Notes: generated by a model not told the origin, from the sequence alone. DNA of 64,000 nt from Nevskiales bacterium (GCA_011526045.1 WYBE01000050.1:110037-174036); one strand, 5' to 3'; shown: positions 16,298 through 28,673, counted from the stretch's first letter. Program-made: numbers and translations.

Positions 16298-17128
16298 ATG
16301 CCTGTTGCCGTCGTGTCGCGCCTGGTGGCGCTGGTTTTGCTCGGGCTGGCGCTCATGCCGGCGCCGTCCTTCGCCGGGAGTGGCAGCGTGGCTGATCCGG
16401 GCAGCCCGACCGTCCTGCTGACCGGTTCCAACCGTGGCATCGGGCTTGCGCTTGCGCGCGAATACGCGGGCCGGGGCTGGAACGTGATTGCGACCTGTCG
16501 CACGCCGGCGAAGGCGGCAGAGTTGAACGCGCTGGCAAAGTCCAACCCGAAGGTTCTCGTCGAGGAACTCGATGTCACCGATGTCGCAGACATGCGGCGG
16601 CTGGCCGGGAAATACCGGGGTACACCGATCGACGTGCTGTTCAACAACGCGGCGATACTCGGTGACCGTAGCGACGTCGGCAACAAGATGCAGCAGTTCG
16701 GCAACCTGGACGAAGAACTGTTCGTCCAGGTCATGAGAACCAATGTATTCGGGCCTCTGAAGCTGTCGGAACTCTTCGTCGAGCACGTTGCCGCAAGCGA
16801 CCAGCGGAAGATCATCGGCATGACCAGCGGCCTCGGCTCACTGGCGCTGATGGGGCGGATGTCACGCTTCTATTTCTACCAGATGAGCAAGGCGGCCCTG
16901 AACATGGGAATGCGCGCCCTGCGCAACGATTTGCAGCCGCGCGGCGTCATCGTGGCGTTACTCGCTCCGGGCATGGTGGGCACCGACCTGCTGGCCGAAT
17001 CCGGTTACACCGGGAAATCCCTGACGCCGGCGGAAAGTGCCGCAAGCCTCTACCAGCTGGTGGCCGCGCTGACCATCGAGGACCAGGGCATTCCGATCAA
17101 CGTGGACGGCAAGCCCATCCCCTGGTGA
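16298..17128 (+). CDS. short-chain dehydrogenase/reductase with an N-terminal signal sequence
   Basis: 276 residues, ATG preceded by GGAGGTGGCTC. Residues 1-26 form a signal peptide or membrane anchor (LVALVLLGLALMPAPSFA), which is rare for this family. The Rossmann part has T-G-S-N-R-G-I-G (42-49), the NNAA motif at about 116-119, Ser177 and the catalytic Tyr194-x3-Lys198 (FYFYQMSKAALN). It is a complete classical SDR of the NAD(P)-dependent, C-factor-like group. The four-base gap to the molybdenum hydroxylase gene shows co-transcription. If exported it would lack a nicotinamide pool, so the leader more likely anchors it or the start needs checking. Substrate unknown. Confidence 0.85.
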   Translation: MPVAVVSRLVALVLLGLALMPAPSFAGSGSVADPGSPTVLLTGSNRGIGLALAREYAGRGWNVIATCRTPAKAAELNALAKSNPKVLVEELDVTDVADMRRLAGKYRGTPIDVLFNNAAILGDRSDVGNKMQQFGNLDEELFVQVMRTNVFGPLKLSELFVEHVAASDQRKIIGMTSGLGSLALMGRMSRFYFYQMSKAALNMGMRALRNDLQPRGVIVALLAPGMVGTDLLAESGYTGKSLTPAESAASLYQLVAALTIEDQGIPINVDGKPIPW

Positions 17129-17132
17129 GGCC

Positions 17133-19319
<2,187 letters not shown>

Positions 19320-19378
19320 GGCGCGTTTCCGCAGCCAGCGCCGACCGCGGCATCCTGCGAGTGGCCCTCAGTCGCGGT

Positions 19379-19978
19379 TCAGGTCTTTCGCCAGCGATAG
19401 ACCCGCATGGGCGGGACGTTGAACAGTTCGACGTCCACTTCCGGCCGACCGAAGATGTTCCGGGCCAGCACGGCCACGCGGTCGCGAAACTGGTAGGCGA
19501 TAAAACGGCCGCCGGGCGCCAGCGAGGCGCGGACCGCGCGCAGGATGCTTTCACCGACCCGAACGGGCATGGTCGAGAACGGAATTCCGGAGACGACGAC
19601 GTCGGGTGCCGGCAGTCCGTAACGCGCGAGGATCTCCGGGATCTGCTCGGCGCTGCCCTCGTGCACGATCAGGCGGGGATCGCGGATTTCGCGACGCAGC
19701 ATCGCGGCGAAATGCCCGTCGATCTCGACCGCCAGCAGGCGTGAGGTGGGTGACTGCGCGCGCAGCAGCGCCCGGGTCGTACCGCCCGTGCCGGGCCCGA
19801 GTTCGATCACCGTAGCGGCCTCGCCGACCGCGCTGATCTTGACCAGTCGGCGCTCCAGGAAGCGCGAACTGGGGATCACCGAGCCTACCTGCTGGGGCCG
19901 GCGCAGAAACCGCTGGAAAAAGGCCAGCCGCTGGTCTGCGCGGGCTGCTCGTTGTGTGTCTGTGGCGAGATCATCCAT
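19379..19978 (-). CDS. class I SAM-dependent methyltransferase, phospholipid N-methyltransferase-like
   Basis: 199 residues from ATG 19978; a TTG four codons upstream is possible. It has the N-terminal region FFQRFLRRPQQVGSVIPSSR typical of PmtA/rRNA-adenine-dimethylase-like enzymes, SAM motif I VIELGPGTGGTTRALL, an acidic motif LLAVEIDGHFAAML, and the VVVSGIPFSTMP segment in the place of the catalytic N-P-P-Y motif. These features match bacterial phosphatidylethanolamine N-methyltransferase relatives. The product is uncertain. It is convergent with the molybdenum hydroxylase gene and stands alone. Confidence 0.75.
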   Translation of the reverse strand: MDDLATDTQRAARADQRLAFFQRFLRRPQQVGSVIPSSRFLERRLVKISAVGEAATVIELGPGTGGTTRALLRAQSPTSRLLAVEIDGHFAAMLRREIRDPRLIVHEGSAEQIPEILARYGLPAPDVVVSGIPFSTMPVRVGESILRAVRASLAPGGRFIAYQFRDRVAVLARNIFGRPEVDVELFNVPPMRVYRWRKT

Positions 19979-20080
19979 GCAGGTATCCAATCGGGATGTG
20001 TTGTACGTGGGCCGCCAGCGGTTACCAAGGCAGGGGCAGCGGCCGGAAGGGCGAAATATGCCCGAGAATGGGGTCAGTTC

Positions 20081-22153
<2,073 letters not shown>

Positions 22154-22177
22154 AACTGGATTGTATGCGCGCTGCGA

Positions 22178-22201
22178 TCGCGACTTACGTCGCTCCTGCA
22201 G
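22178..22201 (-). repeat. REP-like palindromic repeat, copy 1 (minus orientation)
   Basis: Read on the minus strand this is CTGCAGGAGCGACGTAAGTC followed by GCGA. It is a variant of the GTAGGAGCGGC-N-AGCCGCGA type repeat at 22228-22264 and 22304-22340. It lies immediately upstream of the DUF255 gene. Confidence 0.6.
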
Positions 22202-22227
22202 GGTGCTGACCAACCGTGGCGCTGAAC

Positions 22228-22264
22228 GAGGCCCTGCAGGAGCGGCGCCAGCCGCGACAACTAC
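22228..22264 (+). repeat. REP-like palindromic repeat, copy 2
   Basis: A 37-base unit starting GAGGCCCTGCAGGAGCGGCG and ending GCCGCGACAACTAC. It contains the stem GCGGC-GCCA-GCCGC. It differs from copy 3 at one position only (C/T at base 10 of the unit). Confidence 0.75.
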
Positions 22265-22303
22265 TACGCCGAATGGCCGCGGGGCCTATGTCGCACCCTT
22301 AAG

Positions 22304-22340
22304 GAGGCCCTGTAGGAGCGGCGCCAGCCGCGACAACTAC
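22304..22340 (+). repeat. REP-like palindromic repeat, copy 3
   Basis: Same 37-base unit as 22228-22264 with T in place of C (GAGGCCCTGTAGGAGCGGCG start). It lies 51 bases past the stop of the outer-membrane barrel gene and may act as a 3' end stabiliser or terminator of the repeat-protein operon. Confidence 0.75.
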
Positions 22341-22391
22341 GGCTCGCGTTGCTACAGCAGGTCGCCCCGAGGGACCGCTCGCGCTTTCCGG

Positions 22392-23714
22392 TCAATGCAG
22401 GTAGTTGAACGGCAGGCGGAAGGTGATGTCGGTATCCGGCGCGTCTTCGGTGGCGCCGATGCCGATCGACAGGTTGAGGGGCGAGCCGTTCGCCAGCCGG
22501 AGCGAATAACCCATCAGGAACTTGCCGACCGTGACGTCCGAGCCGGCGACCTTCTGCTCCGAGGCGTACTCGATCTCGGTTTCGTCGAAGATGTCGAGCG
22601 AGTAGCTCAAGCTGAACGAGGAGCGGTCGTTCAGGCTGAAGCCCATGCCGAAATTGAAGCGCAGTGCATCGCCGGGATCGACGTCGCCGAAGGCATACGC
22701 CGGGGCGGGCTCGGTCGCCGGCGGTGTCGGCGGCAGGAGCGGTCCGACGCCCTTGTCGTCTTCCACGGTGTAGAGGTAGCCGAAGTTGCCGAAGAACACC
22801 ACCGGGTCGGAGGGATAGATGAACGTAACGCTCGGGTTCAGGCTCCAGAACCCGGAGCCGGTCGGCAGTTCGTCGAAGGTCTCCGGCGTGCCCGACAGGC
22901 TCGCGCGGGCTGCCAGTTCGAACGGGTCGGTGCCGTTGTCGGCCTTGATGCGCAGGTTGGCGGTCAGGTATGGCCAGTCCGCCCATTTCGGGAACTGGTA
23001 GCGGATGCCGAGTTCGATGTCGCCGAAGTCATTGCCGTCCGCGTTGCGGCTGGTCTCCTGGACGTTGGTGCCGCCCTGGCCCTGGAGAAACTCACGGCTG
23101 CGGGTGGTGTCACGCCGCCAGAGGTAAGGCGCCCGGAGCTCGACCTCCCAGCGGTTGGTGATGCCATAGCGCGTGGACAACGCGGCGATGTAGGTGTCCC
23201 GGTCGGCCTCAAAGACGTCGATCACGCCGATGAGCAGTGCGGGCAGGATCGCGAATCCTTCGATGGAGATCTTGTCGACGGCGGAATACAGGTACTGGAA
23301 GGACGGTTCCAGGACCAGGCGGCCTTTTGGCGTGAGCACGCCGCCCACGTCGAAGCTGACTCGCGGAATCTCGGGCCGGAGCGCCTCGGATTGCTCCTTC
23401 TCCGCTTTCTGCTCGGCGCCGACCACCGGTGGTGCATCGGAGGTGTCCTGTCCGCCGCGGTAGGCGTCCGGGTCCTCGACCTTCATCATCATGAGTTCCA
23501 GCTCGCGCCGCTGGACGTCCATCTCGGCCATCTTCTCGAGCAGCTCGCGTTGTTGCTCGTTGATTGCCTGCATCTTCTGGCGAAGCTCCGCGTGTGCCTG
23601 TTCGCGATCGGCATTCGTATTCGCGGGCACATTGTCGGGCTCCGCAGCGTGGGCGGCGCCTGCAAGCGCCATGCCTGCCGACGCCAGCAGCAAGACGAGG
23701 CGAGAGCTTCTCAT
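22392..23714 (-). CDS. FapF-like outer-membrane beta-barrel exporter with N-terminal coiled coil
   Basis: 440 residues, ATG at 23714 with GGAG seven bases upstream. A signal peptide (LVLLLASAGMALAGAAHAAE) is followed by a Glu/Gln/Lys-rich heptad region at about 36-75 (QKMQAINEQQRELLEKMAEM), a Pro/acidic linker, and from about residue 115 an amphipathic beta-barrel (VSFDVGGVLTPKGRLVLEPS, RWEVELRAPYLWRRDTTRSR, SSFSLSYSLDIFDETEIEYA). A trimerising coiled coil that plugs a 12-strand barrel is the architecture of FapF, the pore that secretes Fap amyloid subunits. It is the last gene of the repeat-protein operon, as fapF is in Pseudomonas. The assignment rests on architecture and context, since I cannot run a structure comparison. 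Confidence 0.7.
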   Translation of the reverse strand: MRSSRLVLLLASAGMALAGAAHAAEPDNVPANTNADREQAHAELRQKMQAINEQQRELLEKMAEMDVQRRELELMMMKVEDPDAYRGGQDTSDAPPVVGAEQKAEKEQSEALRPEIPRVSFDVGGVLTPKGRLVLEPSFQYLYSAVDKISIEGFAILPALLIGVIDVFEADRDTYIAALSTRYGITNRWEVELRAPYLWRRDTTRSREFLQGQGGTNVQETSRNADGNDFGDIELGIRYQFPKWADWPYLTANLRIKADNGTDPFELAARASLSGTPETFDELPTGSGFWSLNPSVTFIYPSDPVVFFGNFGYLYTVEDDKGVGPLLPPTPPATEPAPAYAFGDVDPGDALRFNFGMGFSLNDRSSFSLSYSLDIFDETEIEYASEQKVAGSDVTVGKFLMGYSLRLANGSPLNLSIGIGATEDAPDTDITFRLPFNYLH

Positions 23715-23799
23715 GACGGTACTCCGTGCAAACGGCCGCCGGCCGAGTCGTCGGCATTGTACACGGTGACGAGGAGCAGACGGGAAGCGGCCAGGATAA

Positions 23800-25026
23800 T
23801 CAGCGTTGCAACGACAGGCTCTGACCGACTGCCTGGCTCTGGGATATGCCCTGGGTGATCTGCGAGACGTTCTGCAGGGAGACATCCATGATGGTCTGGG
23901 TCTGCAGGACCTGGCCGTCGAGGGTGTTCTGGATGATCGTCGCGACGTTCGGCGCGATGTTGCCGAGCGCATCCGGGGTGACGAGGTTGCCCGCGCCGTT
24001 CTGGATCATCACGGCATCGATCTGGGGCAACCCGCTGCCGTTGATCTGCATCAGGTCATCGACGTAGAGCGCGGAGGTGAACTGCTCGATGCCATTGACG
24101 GTGCCTGTCCGGGTTACGCCGATGGAGACGGAGAAATCCCGGCCGACATCGAGGCCGCCCCGCATCTCGCCAAGTGTGCCTTCGTCCACGGCAGCGAGGG
24201 TGGCGAGCGCCGCGGGGGTCTCGTCCGCCCTGGCGACGGCTTCCTCCGCATCGTCGACGCCCGGCTGCGAGCGCTGCTTGTCGCGCAGGCGGTTCAGGCT
24301 GACTTCGCGGATCTGGTTGAGCAGCGCCTTCACTTCCTCGCGCTGCTGCTCGATCGTCTCGCGCTGGCGTTCCAGCTCGACCCGTTGTGTGTTGATGCGC
24401 GCGATCTCCTGGGCCAGCAGTTCGCCCTGCTTGCGCACCTGCTGCTGCTGGTCCTCCAGGCTGCGCCGCTGGCGCTCGATTTCGGCAAGCTGCTGTTCGA
24501 GGCCGGGTTGCGCACGCGCGCTGCGCGCCTGGCGGTTGTCGAGTTCGCGCCGCTCTGCATCCACCCGTGCCAGGGTCTGGTCGAGGCGGTTACGCTGCTC
24601 CTCGAACTGGCGCAGCTGTGCAGCAAGCGTGGCGCTCTGCGTGTTGACGGCGTCGAGCTGCGCAAGCAATTTCTCGCCGCGCTCCTCGAAGGCCTGGCGC
24701 TGCCGGGCGAGTTCGGCCCGCTGGGTGCTGAGTGCGCCGGTCTCGGCGCTCACCAGTTGCTTCAGTTCACGGAACTCGGCCAAGGCGCTTTCGATGCGGG
24801 CGGCGGCATCGCCGGAAGGCCCGCCCTGCGCAGCGGCCGGAGCCTCTGTACGCATCGTTCCGGGCCATTGCCATACGACGAGGGCAAGACCGGCCACCAA
24901 CGGCAGTCCCAGCGCCAGCGCCGAGCGCCGCAGCCGCCGTTCGCGGCGAACCTTGCGGCCGACCGGTGCGTACCGCGCAACCAGTGCGTCGAGGTCGGTA
25001 TCGGCAGCTTGCGTCGTCTTGCGCAT
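23800..25026 (-). CDS. membrane-anchored periplasmic coiled-coil protein with a curlin/Fap-like C-terminal motif
   Basis: 408 residues; the 25026 start is the first ATG after the C39 gene stop (8 bases). A basic N-terminus and one membrane helix (SALALGLPLVAGLALVVWQW, about 34-55) are followed by about 190 residues of almost unbroken coiled coil rich in Gln/Arg/Glu (about 75-265, e.g. LEQQLAEIERQRRSLEDQQQ). The C-terminal ~115 residues form a separate domain (GLDVGRDFSVSIGVTRTGTV) ending in VATIIQNTLDGQVLQTQTIM and a Gln/Ser-rich tail. The IIQNT-x4-VL-x-Q-x-x-TI block closely matches the end of the 134-residue secreted protein of the same operon. A role as a periplasmic tether or nucleator for the fibre is inferred. 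No counterpart is known to me in the Fap operon. Confidence 0.65.
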   Translation of the reverse strand: MRKTTQAADTDLDALVARYAPVGRKVRRERRLRRSALALGLPLVAGLALVVWQWPGTMRTEAPAAAQGGPSGDAAARIESALAEFRELKQLVSAETGALSTQRAELARQRQAFEERGEKLLAQLDAVNTQSATLAAQLRQFEEQRNRLDQTLARVDAERRELDNRQARSARAQPGLEQQLAEIERQRRSLEDQQQQVRKQGELLAQEIARINTQRVELERQRETIEQQREEVKALLNQIREVSLNRLRDKQRSQPGVDDAEEAVARADETPAALATLAAVDEGTLGEMRGGLDVGRDFSVSIGVTRTGTVNGIEQFTSALYVDDLMQINGSGLPQIDAVMIQNGAGNLVTPDALGNIAPNVATIIQNTLDGQVLQTQTIMDVSLQNVSQITQGISQSQAVGQSLSLQR

Positions 25027-25034
25027 GCGGCGGC

Positions 25035-25751
25035 CTACAGCAACCCGAAGCCCTGGCTCAGCACGGTCAGGGTGCCGAGGCTCTCGCGATCCACCGCCAG
25101 GCCGAGCGGCGCCTTGAGAATACGGCCCCAGTCGGCGTCTGCGTTGAAGTTGCGCTGCCCGACCGCCGCCTTGTTGCGGATGATGAACAGTATGCCGTTC
25201 TCCCACATGCCCTTGAATTCGGCGCGTGGGATGCTGCGCAGTCCGAGCGAGGGGTCGCCGATGATGACGTCTTCCGCGGTGACGCCCTTGACCACGACAA
25301 AGTGCCGGTAGCCACGGTAATTGATGAGTGCGATCGCCGGCACCTTGGCGTCGACGAGCGTCTCGAGCGATGCCTGGTAGCCGTCGGCCTGGTAGCCGTT
25401 GGCCTCCAGGTAATTCTTCATGTCCAGCAACGAGAAGCCGACTTGCGCGATCTTCTCCTGGTCGCCCTTGTCGAACATCGCGCGGAACGCCTTGGGTTCG
25501 TCCGTGGCGTCTTCGTAGTGATAGGTGAGGAGCGTGGCGAGTGCGGCCGAGCCGCAGCTGAAGTCGTACTGCTGGCGTACCACGCGGTCGAACTTGCGTT
25601 CCTGGATGCTCCTGACCGCAACGTTGCTCACGCCTTCCATGCCCGGGAGCCAGACGGACCCGGCCATTGCGCTCGCGGTCAGCCAGAAGGAGGCGAGGGC
25701 GGCCATCCCGGCGGTCGCCAGCGGGCGCCTCGCTGCGGGATGTGACTGCAT
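25035..25751 (-). CDS. periplasmic C39-family cysteine peptidase (FapD-like)
   Basis: 238 residues from ATG 25751, which has AAGGAG six bases upstream and opens a signal peptide (TAGMAALASFWLTASAMAG); a frame back to 25826 lacks that signal at its start. The papain-like C39 domain is complete: Gln at 60-61 and Cys66 in RQQYDFSCGSAALATLL, His150 in RGYRHFVVVKGV and Asp166 in VIIGDPSLG. Unlike bacteriocin exporters there is no ABC transporter fused to it. A free periplasmic C39 peptidase next to secreted repeat proteins is the hallmark of FapD, which is needed for Fap amyloid export. It lies four genes into the operon, and the next gene starts after 8 bases. Confidence 0.83.
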   Translation of the reverse strand: MQSHPAARRPLATAGMAALASFWLTASAMAGSVWLPGMEGVSNVAVRSIQERKFDRVVRQQYDFSCGSAALATLLTYHYEDATDEPKAFRAMFDKGDQEKIAQVGFSLLDMKNYLEANGYQADGYQASLETLVDAKVPAIALINYRGYRHFVVVKGVTAEDVIIGDPSLGLRSIPRAEFKGMWENGILFIIRNKAAVGQRNFNADADWGRILKAPLGLAVDRESLGTLTVLSQGFGLL

Positions 25752-25852
25752 CTGGCTCTCCTTGGCGGTGATCTGCTGCCGGGATCCTCGCTGCGCTTCA
25801 GGTTTGCCCGGCCCCGGCGCCGGCATTCCTCGACAGTATCTGCGTCCCCGAA

Positions 25853-26257
25853 TCAGGGATCGAGGGCAACGTTCACGATCGTCGAATTCTGGATCAGGAC
25901 ATTATTACCCGTATTCTGGATCACCGTCACGAATCCGGCCGTGTCCTGGAAGGCCTCACCGGCGATCGTGTTGTTCCCGGAGACGGTATTGAGTGCCACG
26001 TTGCCCTGCACCACGCCATGCAGGTCCTGGTCGTTGACGACGATCTTGTCGATCTCGATTCGTGCCTTGGCGCTCTCGGTGTCGAGCACTGCGTCGGATA
26101 CGGGTTCTGCAGCCAGAGTCAGGGCCGGCGACTCCGCCGTGGACTGCGGCAGCGTGATGAGGTCTTCATCAGCCAGGACCGTCACCGGGGCCACCGTGAC
26201 CCCCATCAGCGCCGCGAGCGCTGCCAGTCCCGAAATCCCTTGTCGCCTGTCAGCCAT
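25853..26257 (-). CDS. small secreted protein with curlin/Fap-like C-terminal motif (candidate minor fibre subunit)
   Basis: 134 residues. The signal peptide is GLAALAALMGVTVAPVTVLA. The mature part has an acidic/Thr-rich lead and then KIVVNDQDLHGVVQGNVALN, TVSGNNTIAGEAFQDTAGFV and TVIQNTGNNVLIQNSTIVNV near the end. The pattern F-x-D-x-x-G-x-x-x-V-x-Q-N-x-G-x-N-x-x-I-Q is shared with the C-termini of both giant repeat proteins, and the VIQNT...TI part with the coiled-coil protein. No cysteine is present. It lies between the second repeat gene and the C39 gene. It may cap, seed or anchor the polymer (inference). Confidence 0.65.
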   Translation of the reverse strand: MADRRQGISGLAALAALMGVTVAPVTVLADEDLITLPQSTAESPALTLAAEPVSDAVLDTESAKARIEIDKIVVNDQDLHGVVQGNVALNTVSGNNTIAGEAFQDTAGFVTVIQNTGNNVLIQNSTIVNVALDP

Positions 26258-26302
26258 GTCGGTGAACCGTTGCGTCCTGCTGTCTTTCTATCTGGGCCGA
26301 AA

Positions 26303-26330
26303 GGGTGGGCGGGGAAACCCCCGCCCACCC
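26303..26330 (-). terminator. GC-rich hairpin between structural and machinery genes (attenuator)
   Basis: GGGTGGGCGGGG pairs perfectly over 12 bp with CCCCGCCCACCC around a 4-base loop. It lies in the 117-base gap between the second repeat gene (stop 26375) and the small secreted gene (start 26257). On the transcribed strand only a short CTTTC follows, so termination should be partial. It could hold downstream machinery expression below that of the repeat proteins. Confidence 0.55.
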
Positions 26331-26374
26331 GTCGGTGCTCACTCTCGATCAGGTCGTCCCGTGTGCCTGCCCCA

Positions 26375-28627
26375 TCAGAGCTCGATGTTGGCCTGCACGT
26401 TCACGTTCTGCTGGATCTGGCTGTTGTGGCCCAGGTTCTGGCCCACCACGTTGATACCAGAGGCATCGTTGAAGGATTCGCTGATGTTGTTGTTGGTCTC
26501 GTAGTGCGCTCCGGAGGCGTCGATGGTGACGGAGTTGTTCGCCACCTCGGCGTCGAGCAACGCAACGTTGGCGGCGATCGGGCCCAGCGTCACGCTGTTG
26601 TCGACCGACGCAACCCCGCCGTTGTTCGCGGCAGCGGAGCCGGAGTCAGCTGAGGCGTAGCTGTTGTCCGAATTGTCGCTGTTGTCGGAGTTGTTGCTGT
26701 TGTTGCTGTTGTCGGAGTTGTTGCTGTTGTCGGAGTTGTTGCTGTTGTCGCTGTTGTCCACCGACGACGAGCTGCCGTTGTTGGCAGCGGCTGACTCAGC
26801 AGCAGCAACCGCCCCGCTGTTGTTGCTGTTGTCGCTGCTGTCACGCGTGGCGGTGCCACCGTTGTTCGCCGCGACCGAGCCATCGGAAGCGCTTGCATTG
26901 CTGTTATCGGAGTTGTCCGAGTTGTCCGAGTTGTTGGAGTTATCGGAGTTGTCCGAGTTGTTGGAGCTGTCGTTGCCGTTGTTGTTCAGCGAGTCGTTGA
27001 CAGTCACCGCCACCGCGTTGTCGGAGGCCGAGGAGGCGCCGTTGTCCGCGGATACGTTGTTGTTCTGACTGTTGTTCGAGTTGTCGCTGGTGTCGACGGA
27101 GGACGTGCTGCTGTTGTTGGCGGCGGCAGAACCATCGGCTGCACTCGAGCTGCTGTTGTCGGAGTTATCCGAGTTGTCGGAGCTGTCGTTGCCGTTGCCG
27201 TTCAGCGAGTCGTTCACAGTCACCGCAACAGCGTTGTCGGAGGCCGAGGAGGCGCCGTTGTCCGACGAGACGTCGTTGTTCTGGCTGTTGTCCGAGTTGT
27301 CGCTGTTGTTGCTGTTGTCGGAGTTGTCCGAGCTGTCGTTGCCATTGTTGTTCAGCGAATCGGCAACCGCCACCGACGTCGAGCCGTTGCTCGCAGCAGC
27401 GGAATCGTTCGAGGCGTCCGCGTTGCTGTTGGTGCTGTTGTCGGAACTGTCGCTGTTGTCGCTGTTGTCGGAGTTGTCCGAGTTGTCGTTGCCGTTTCCA
27501 TTCAGCGAGTCGTTCGTCGTCACGGCCAGGGCGTTGTCGGAGGCCGACGAGCTGCCGTTGTCCGAGGCGACGTCGTTGGTCTGGCTGTTGTCGGAATTGT
27601 CGCTGTTGTTGCTGTTGTCGGCGTTGTTGCTGTTGTCGGAGTTGTCCGAGCTGTCGTTGCCGTTGTTGTTCAGCGAGTCAGCCACCGCGACAGAGGTCGA
27701 GTTGTCGGAGGCCGAGGCGCTGTCATCGCTGGCGGTCGACGTGTCGCTCTGGGCGTTGTTGCTGTTGTCGGAGTTGTCCGAGTTATCGCTGTTGTTGCTG
27801 TTGTCGGCGTTGTTGCTGTTGTCGGAGTTGTCCGAGCTGTCGTTGCCGTTGCCGTTCAGCGAATCGGCCACTGCGACCGCGGTGGAGTTCTCGCCTGCGG
27901 CTGCGCTGTCGTCACTGGACTGCGTGTCGGTGTTGTCGGAGTTGTCCGAGTTGTCGCTGTTGTTGCTGTTGTCGGCGTTGTTGCTGTTGTCGGAGTTGTC
28001 CGAGCTGTCGTTGCCGTTGTTGTTCAGCGTGTCGGCAACCGTGACGGCCAGGGACTCATCGGAAGCCGAGGCGCTGTCATCGCTGGCGGTCGACGCGGTG
28101 CTGTTGGAGTTATCCGAGTTGTCCGAGTTGTCGGAATTGTTGGAGTTGTCCGAGTTGTCGGAGTTGTTCGAACTGTCGGCGTTGTTGCTGTTGTCGGAGT
28201 TGTCCGAGCTGTCGTTGCCGTTGTTGTTCAGTGTGTCGGCGACAGAGACAGCGAGCGATCCGTCGGAGGCCGAAGCGCTGTCATCGGTGGCGCCCGAGCT
28301 CGTCGTCGTGGAGTTGTCGCTGTTGTTCGAGTTATCCGAACTGTCGGAGTTGTCGCTGTTGTCCGAGCTGTTCGAATTGTCGGAGTTGTTGCTGTTATCC
28401 GAGTTGTCGGAGTTGTTGGAGTTGTCGCTGGTGTCGGTGGCGGTCGAGGCACTGCTGCCTTCGTTCGCCATCGCCGAACCGCCATCGGTGGTGTTGCCGG
28501 TGTTGGTCGCGGTGGCGGTCTGCGACTCCGCCGAGTCGGCCGTGTTGGTCGGATTCGCCAGCGCGGCCTGACCCATCGCGAGCAGGGCGGCCAGGGCGGC
28601 GATGCTGAGTTTCAGTTGCATGGACAT
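26375..28627 (-). CDS. giant secreted Asp-Asn-Ser repeat protein 2 (candidate major fibre/matrix subunit)
   Basis: 750 residues from ATG 28627, which has AGGAG eight bases upstream; ATG 28633 is only two bases from it. The signal peptide is QLKLSIAALAALLAMGQAAL then A, and the mature start is NPTNT, identical to its upstream paralogue. About 620 residues consist of D-N-S / N-N-S / D-S-S tripeptides broken by eight longer spacers of the form D-[ST]-L-N-[NG]-N-G-N-D and by 'AVAVAD', 'SASDN' and 'AANNG' pieces. The C-terminal ~75 residues are non-repetitive: PIAANVALLDAEVANNSVTI, then ISESFNDASGINVVGQNLGH, NSQIQQNVNVQANIEL. There is no Cys in the mature chain, and it is extremely acidic and hydrophilic. 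A role as secreted amyloid-like or matrix polymer is inferred from the operon. No family known to me covers the repeats. Confidence 0.75.
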   Translation of the reverse strand: MSMQLKLSIAALAALLAMGQAALANPTNTADSAESQTATATNTGNTTDGGSAMANEGSSASTATDTSDNSNNSDNSDNSNNSDNSNSSDNSDNSDSSDNSNNSDNSTTTSSGATDDSASASDGSLAVSVADTLNNNGNDSSDNSDNSNNADSSNNSDNSDNSNNSDNSDNSDNSNSTASTASDDSASASDESLAVTVADTLNNNGNDSSDNSDNSNNADNSNNSDNSDNSDNTDTQSSDDSAAAGENSTAVAVADSLNGNGNDSSDNSDNSNNADNSNNSDNSDNSDNSNNAQSDTSTASDDSASASDNSTSVAVADSLNNNGNDSSDNSDNSNNADNSNNSDNSDNSQTNDVASDNGSSSASDNALAVTTNDSLNGNGNDNSDNSDNSDNSDSSDNSTNSNADASNDSAAASNGSTSVAVADSLNNNGNDSSDNSDNSNNSDNSDNSQNNDVSSDNGASSASDNAVAVTVNDSLNGNGNDSSDNSDNSDNSSSSAADGSAAANNSSTSSVDTSDNSNNSQNNNVSADNGASSASDNAVAVTVNDSLNNNGNDSSNNSDNSDNSNNSDNSDNSDNSNASASDGSVAANNGGTATRDSSDNSNNSGAVAAAESAAANNGSSSSVDNSDNSNNSDNSNNSDNSNNSNNSDNSDNSDNSYASADSGSAAANNGGVASVDNSVTLGPIAANVALLDAEVANNSVTIDASGAHYETNNNISESFNDASGINVVGQNLGHNSQIQQNVNVQANIEL
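26650..28440 (-). repeat. tandem 9-base coding repeat (GAC AAC TCC/TCG/AGC) in repeat gene 2
   Basis: On the coding strand the DNA is built of GAC-AAC-TCC, GAC-AAC-TCG and AAC-AAC-AGC type nonamers in runs of 3-9, with eight higher-order blocks of roughly 60-75 codons. Synonymous Ser codons vary from unit to unit, so the protein repeat is more perfect than the DNA repeat. This points to selection on the protein sequence. Confidence 0.85.
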
Positions 28628-28673
28628 CTTCATAGCTCCTGTAAGTGCTTCCTGATCTTGTTCTGTGTACCGG

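Noticed and set aside
22154..22213. Upstream ATG start for the DUF255 protein
   Set aside because: It would place the first codons in the REP-like repeat, and family similarity begins at the GTG at 22153.
23800..25026. TolA/TonB-like or chromosome-partition coiled-coil protein
   Set aside because: The C-terminal domain has no TonB, TolA or SMC features; its QNT motif and operon position tie it to the secreted repeat proteins instead.
27072..28571. Long open frame on the plus strand opposite repeat gene 2 (about 499 codons, Glu-Leu-Ser repeats)
   Set aside because: It is the mirror of GAC-AAC-TCN codons, which give no stops on the opposite strand. It has no signal peptide, no start context and no domain, while the minus-strand frame has signal peptide, ribosome site and tail motif.
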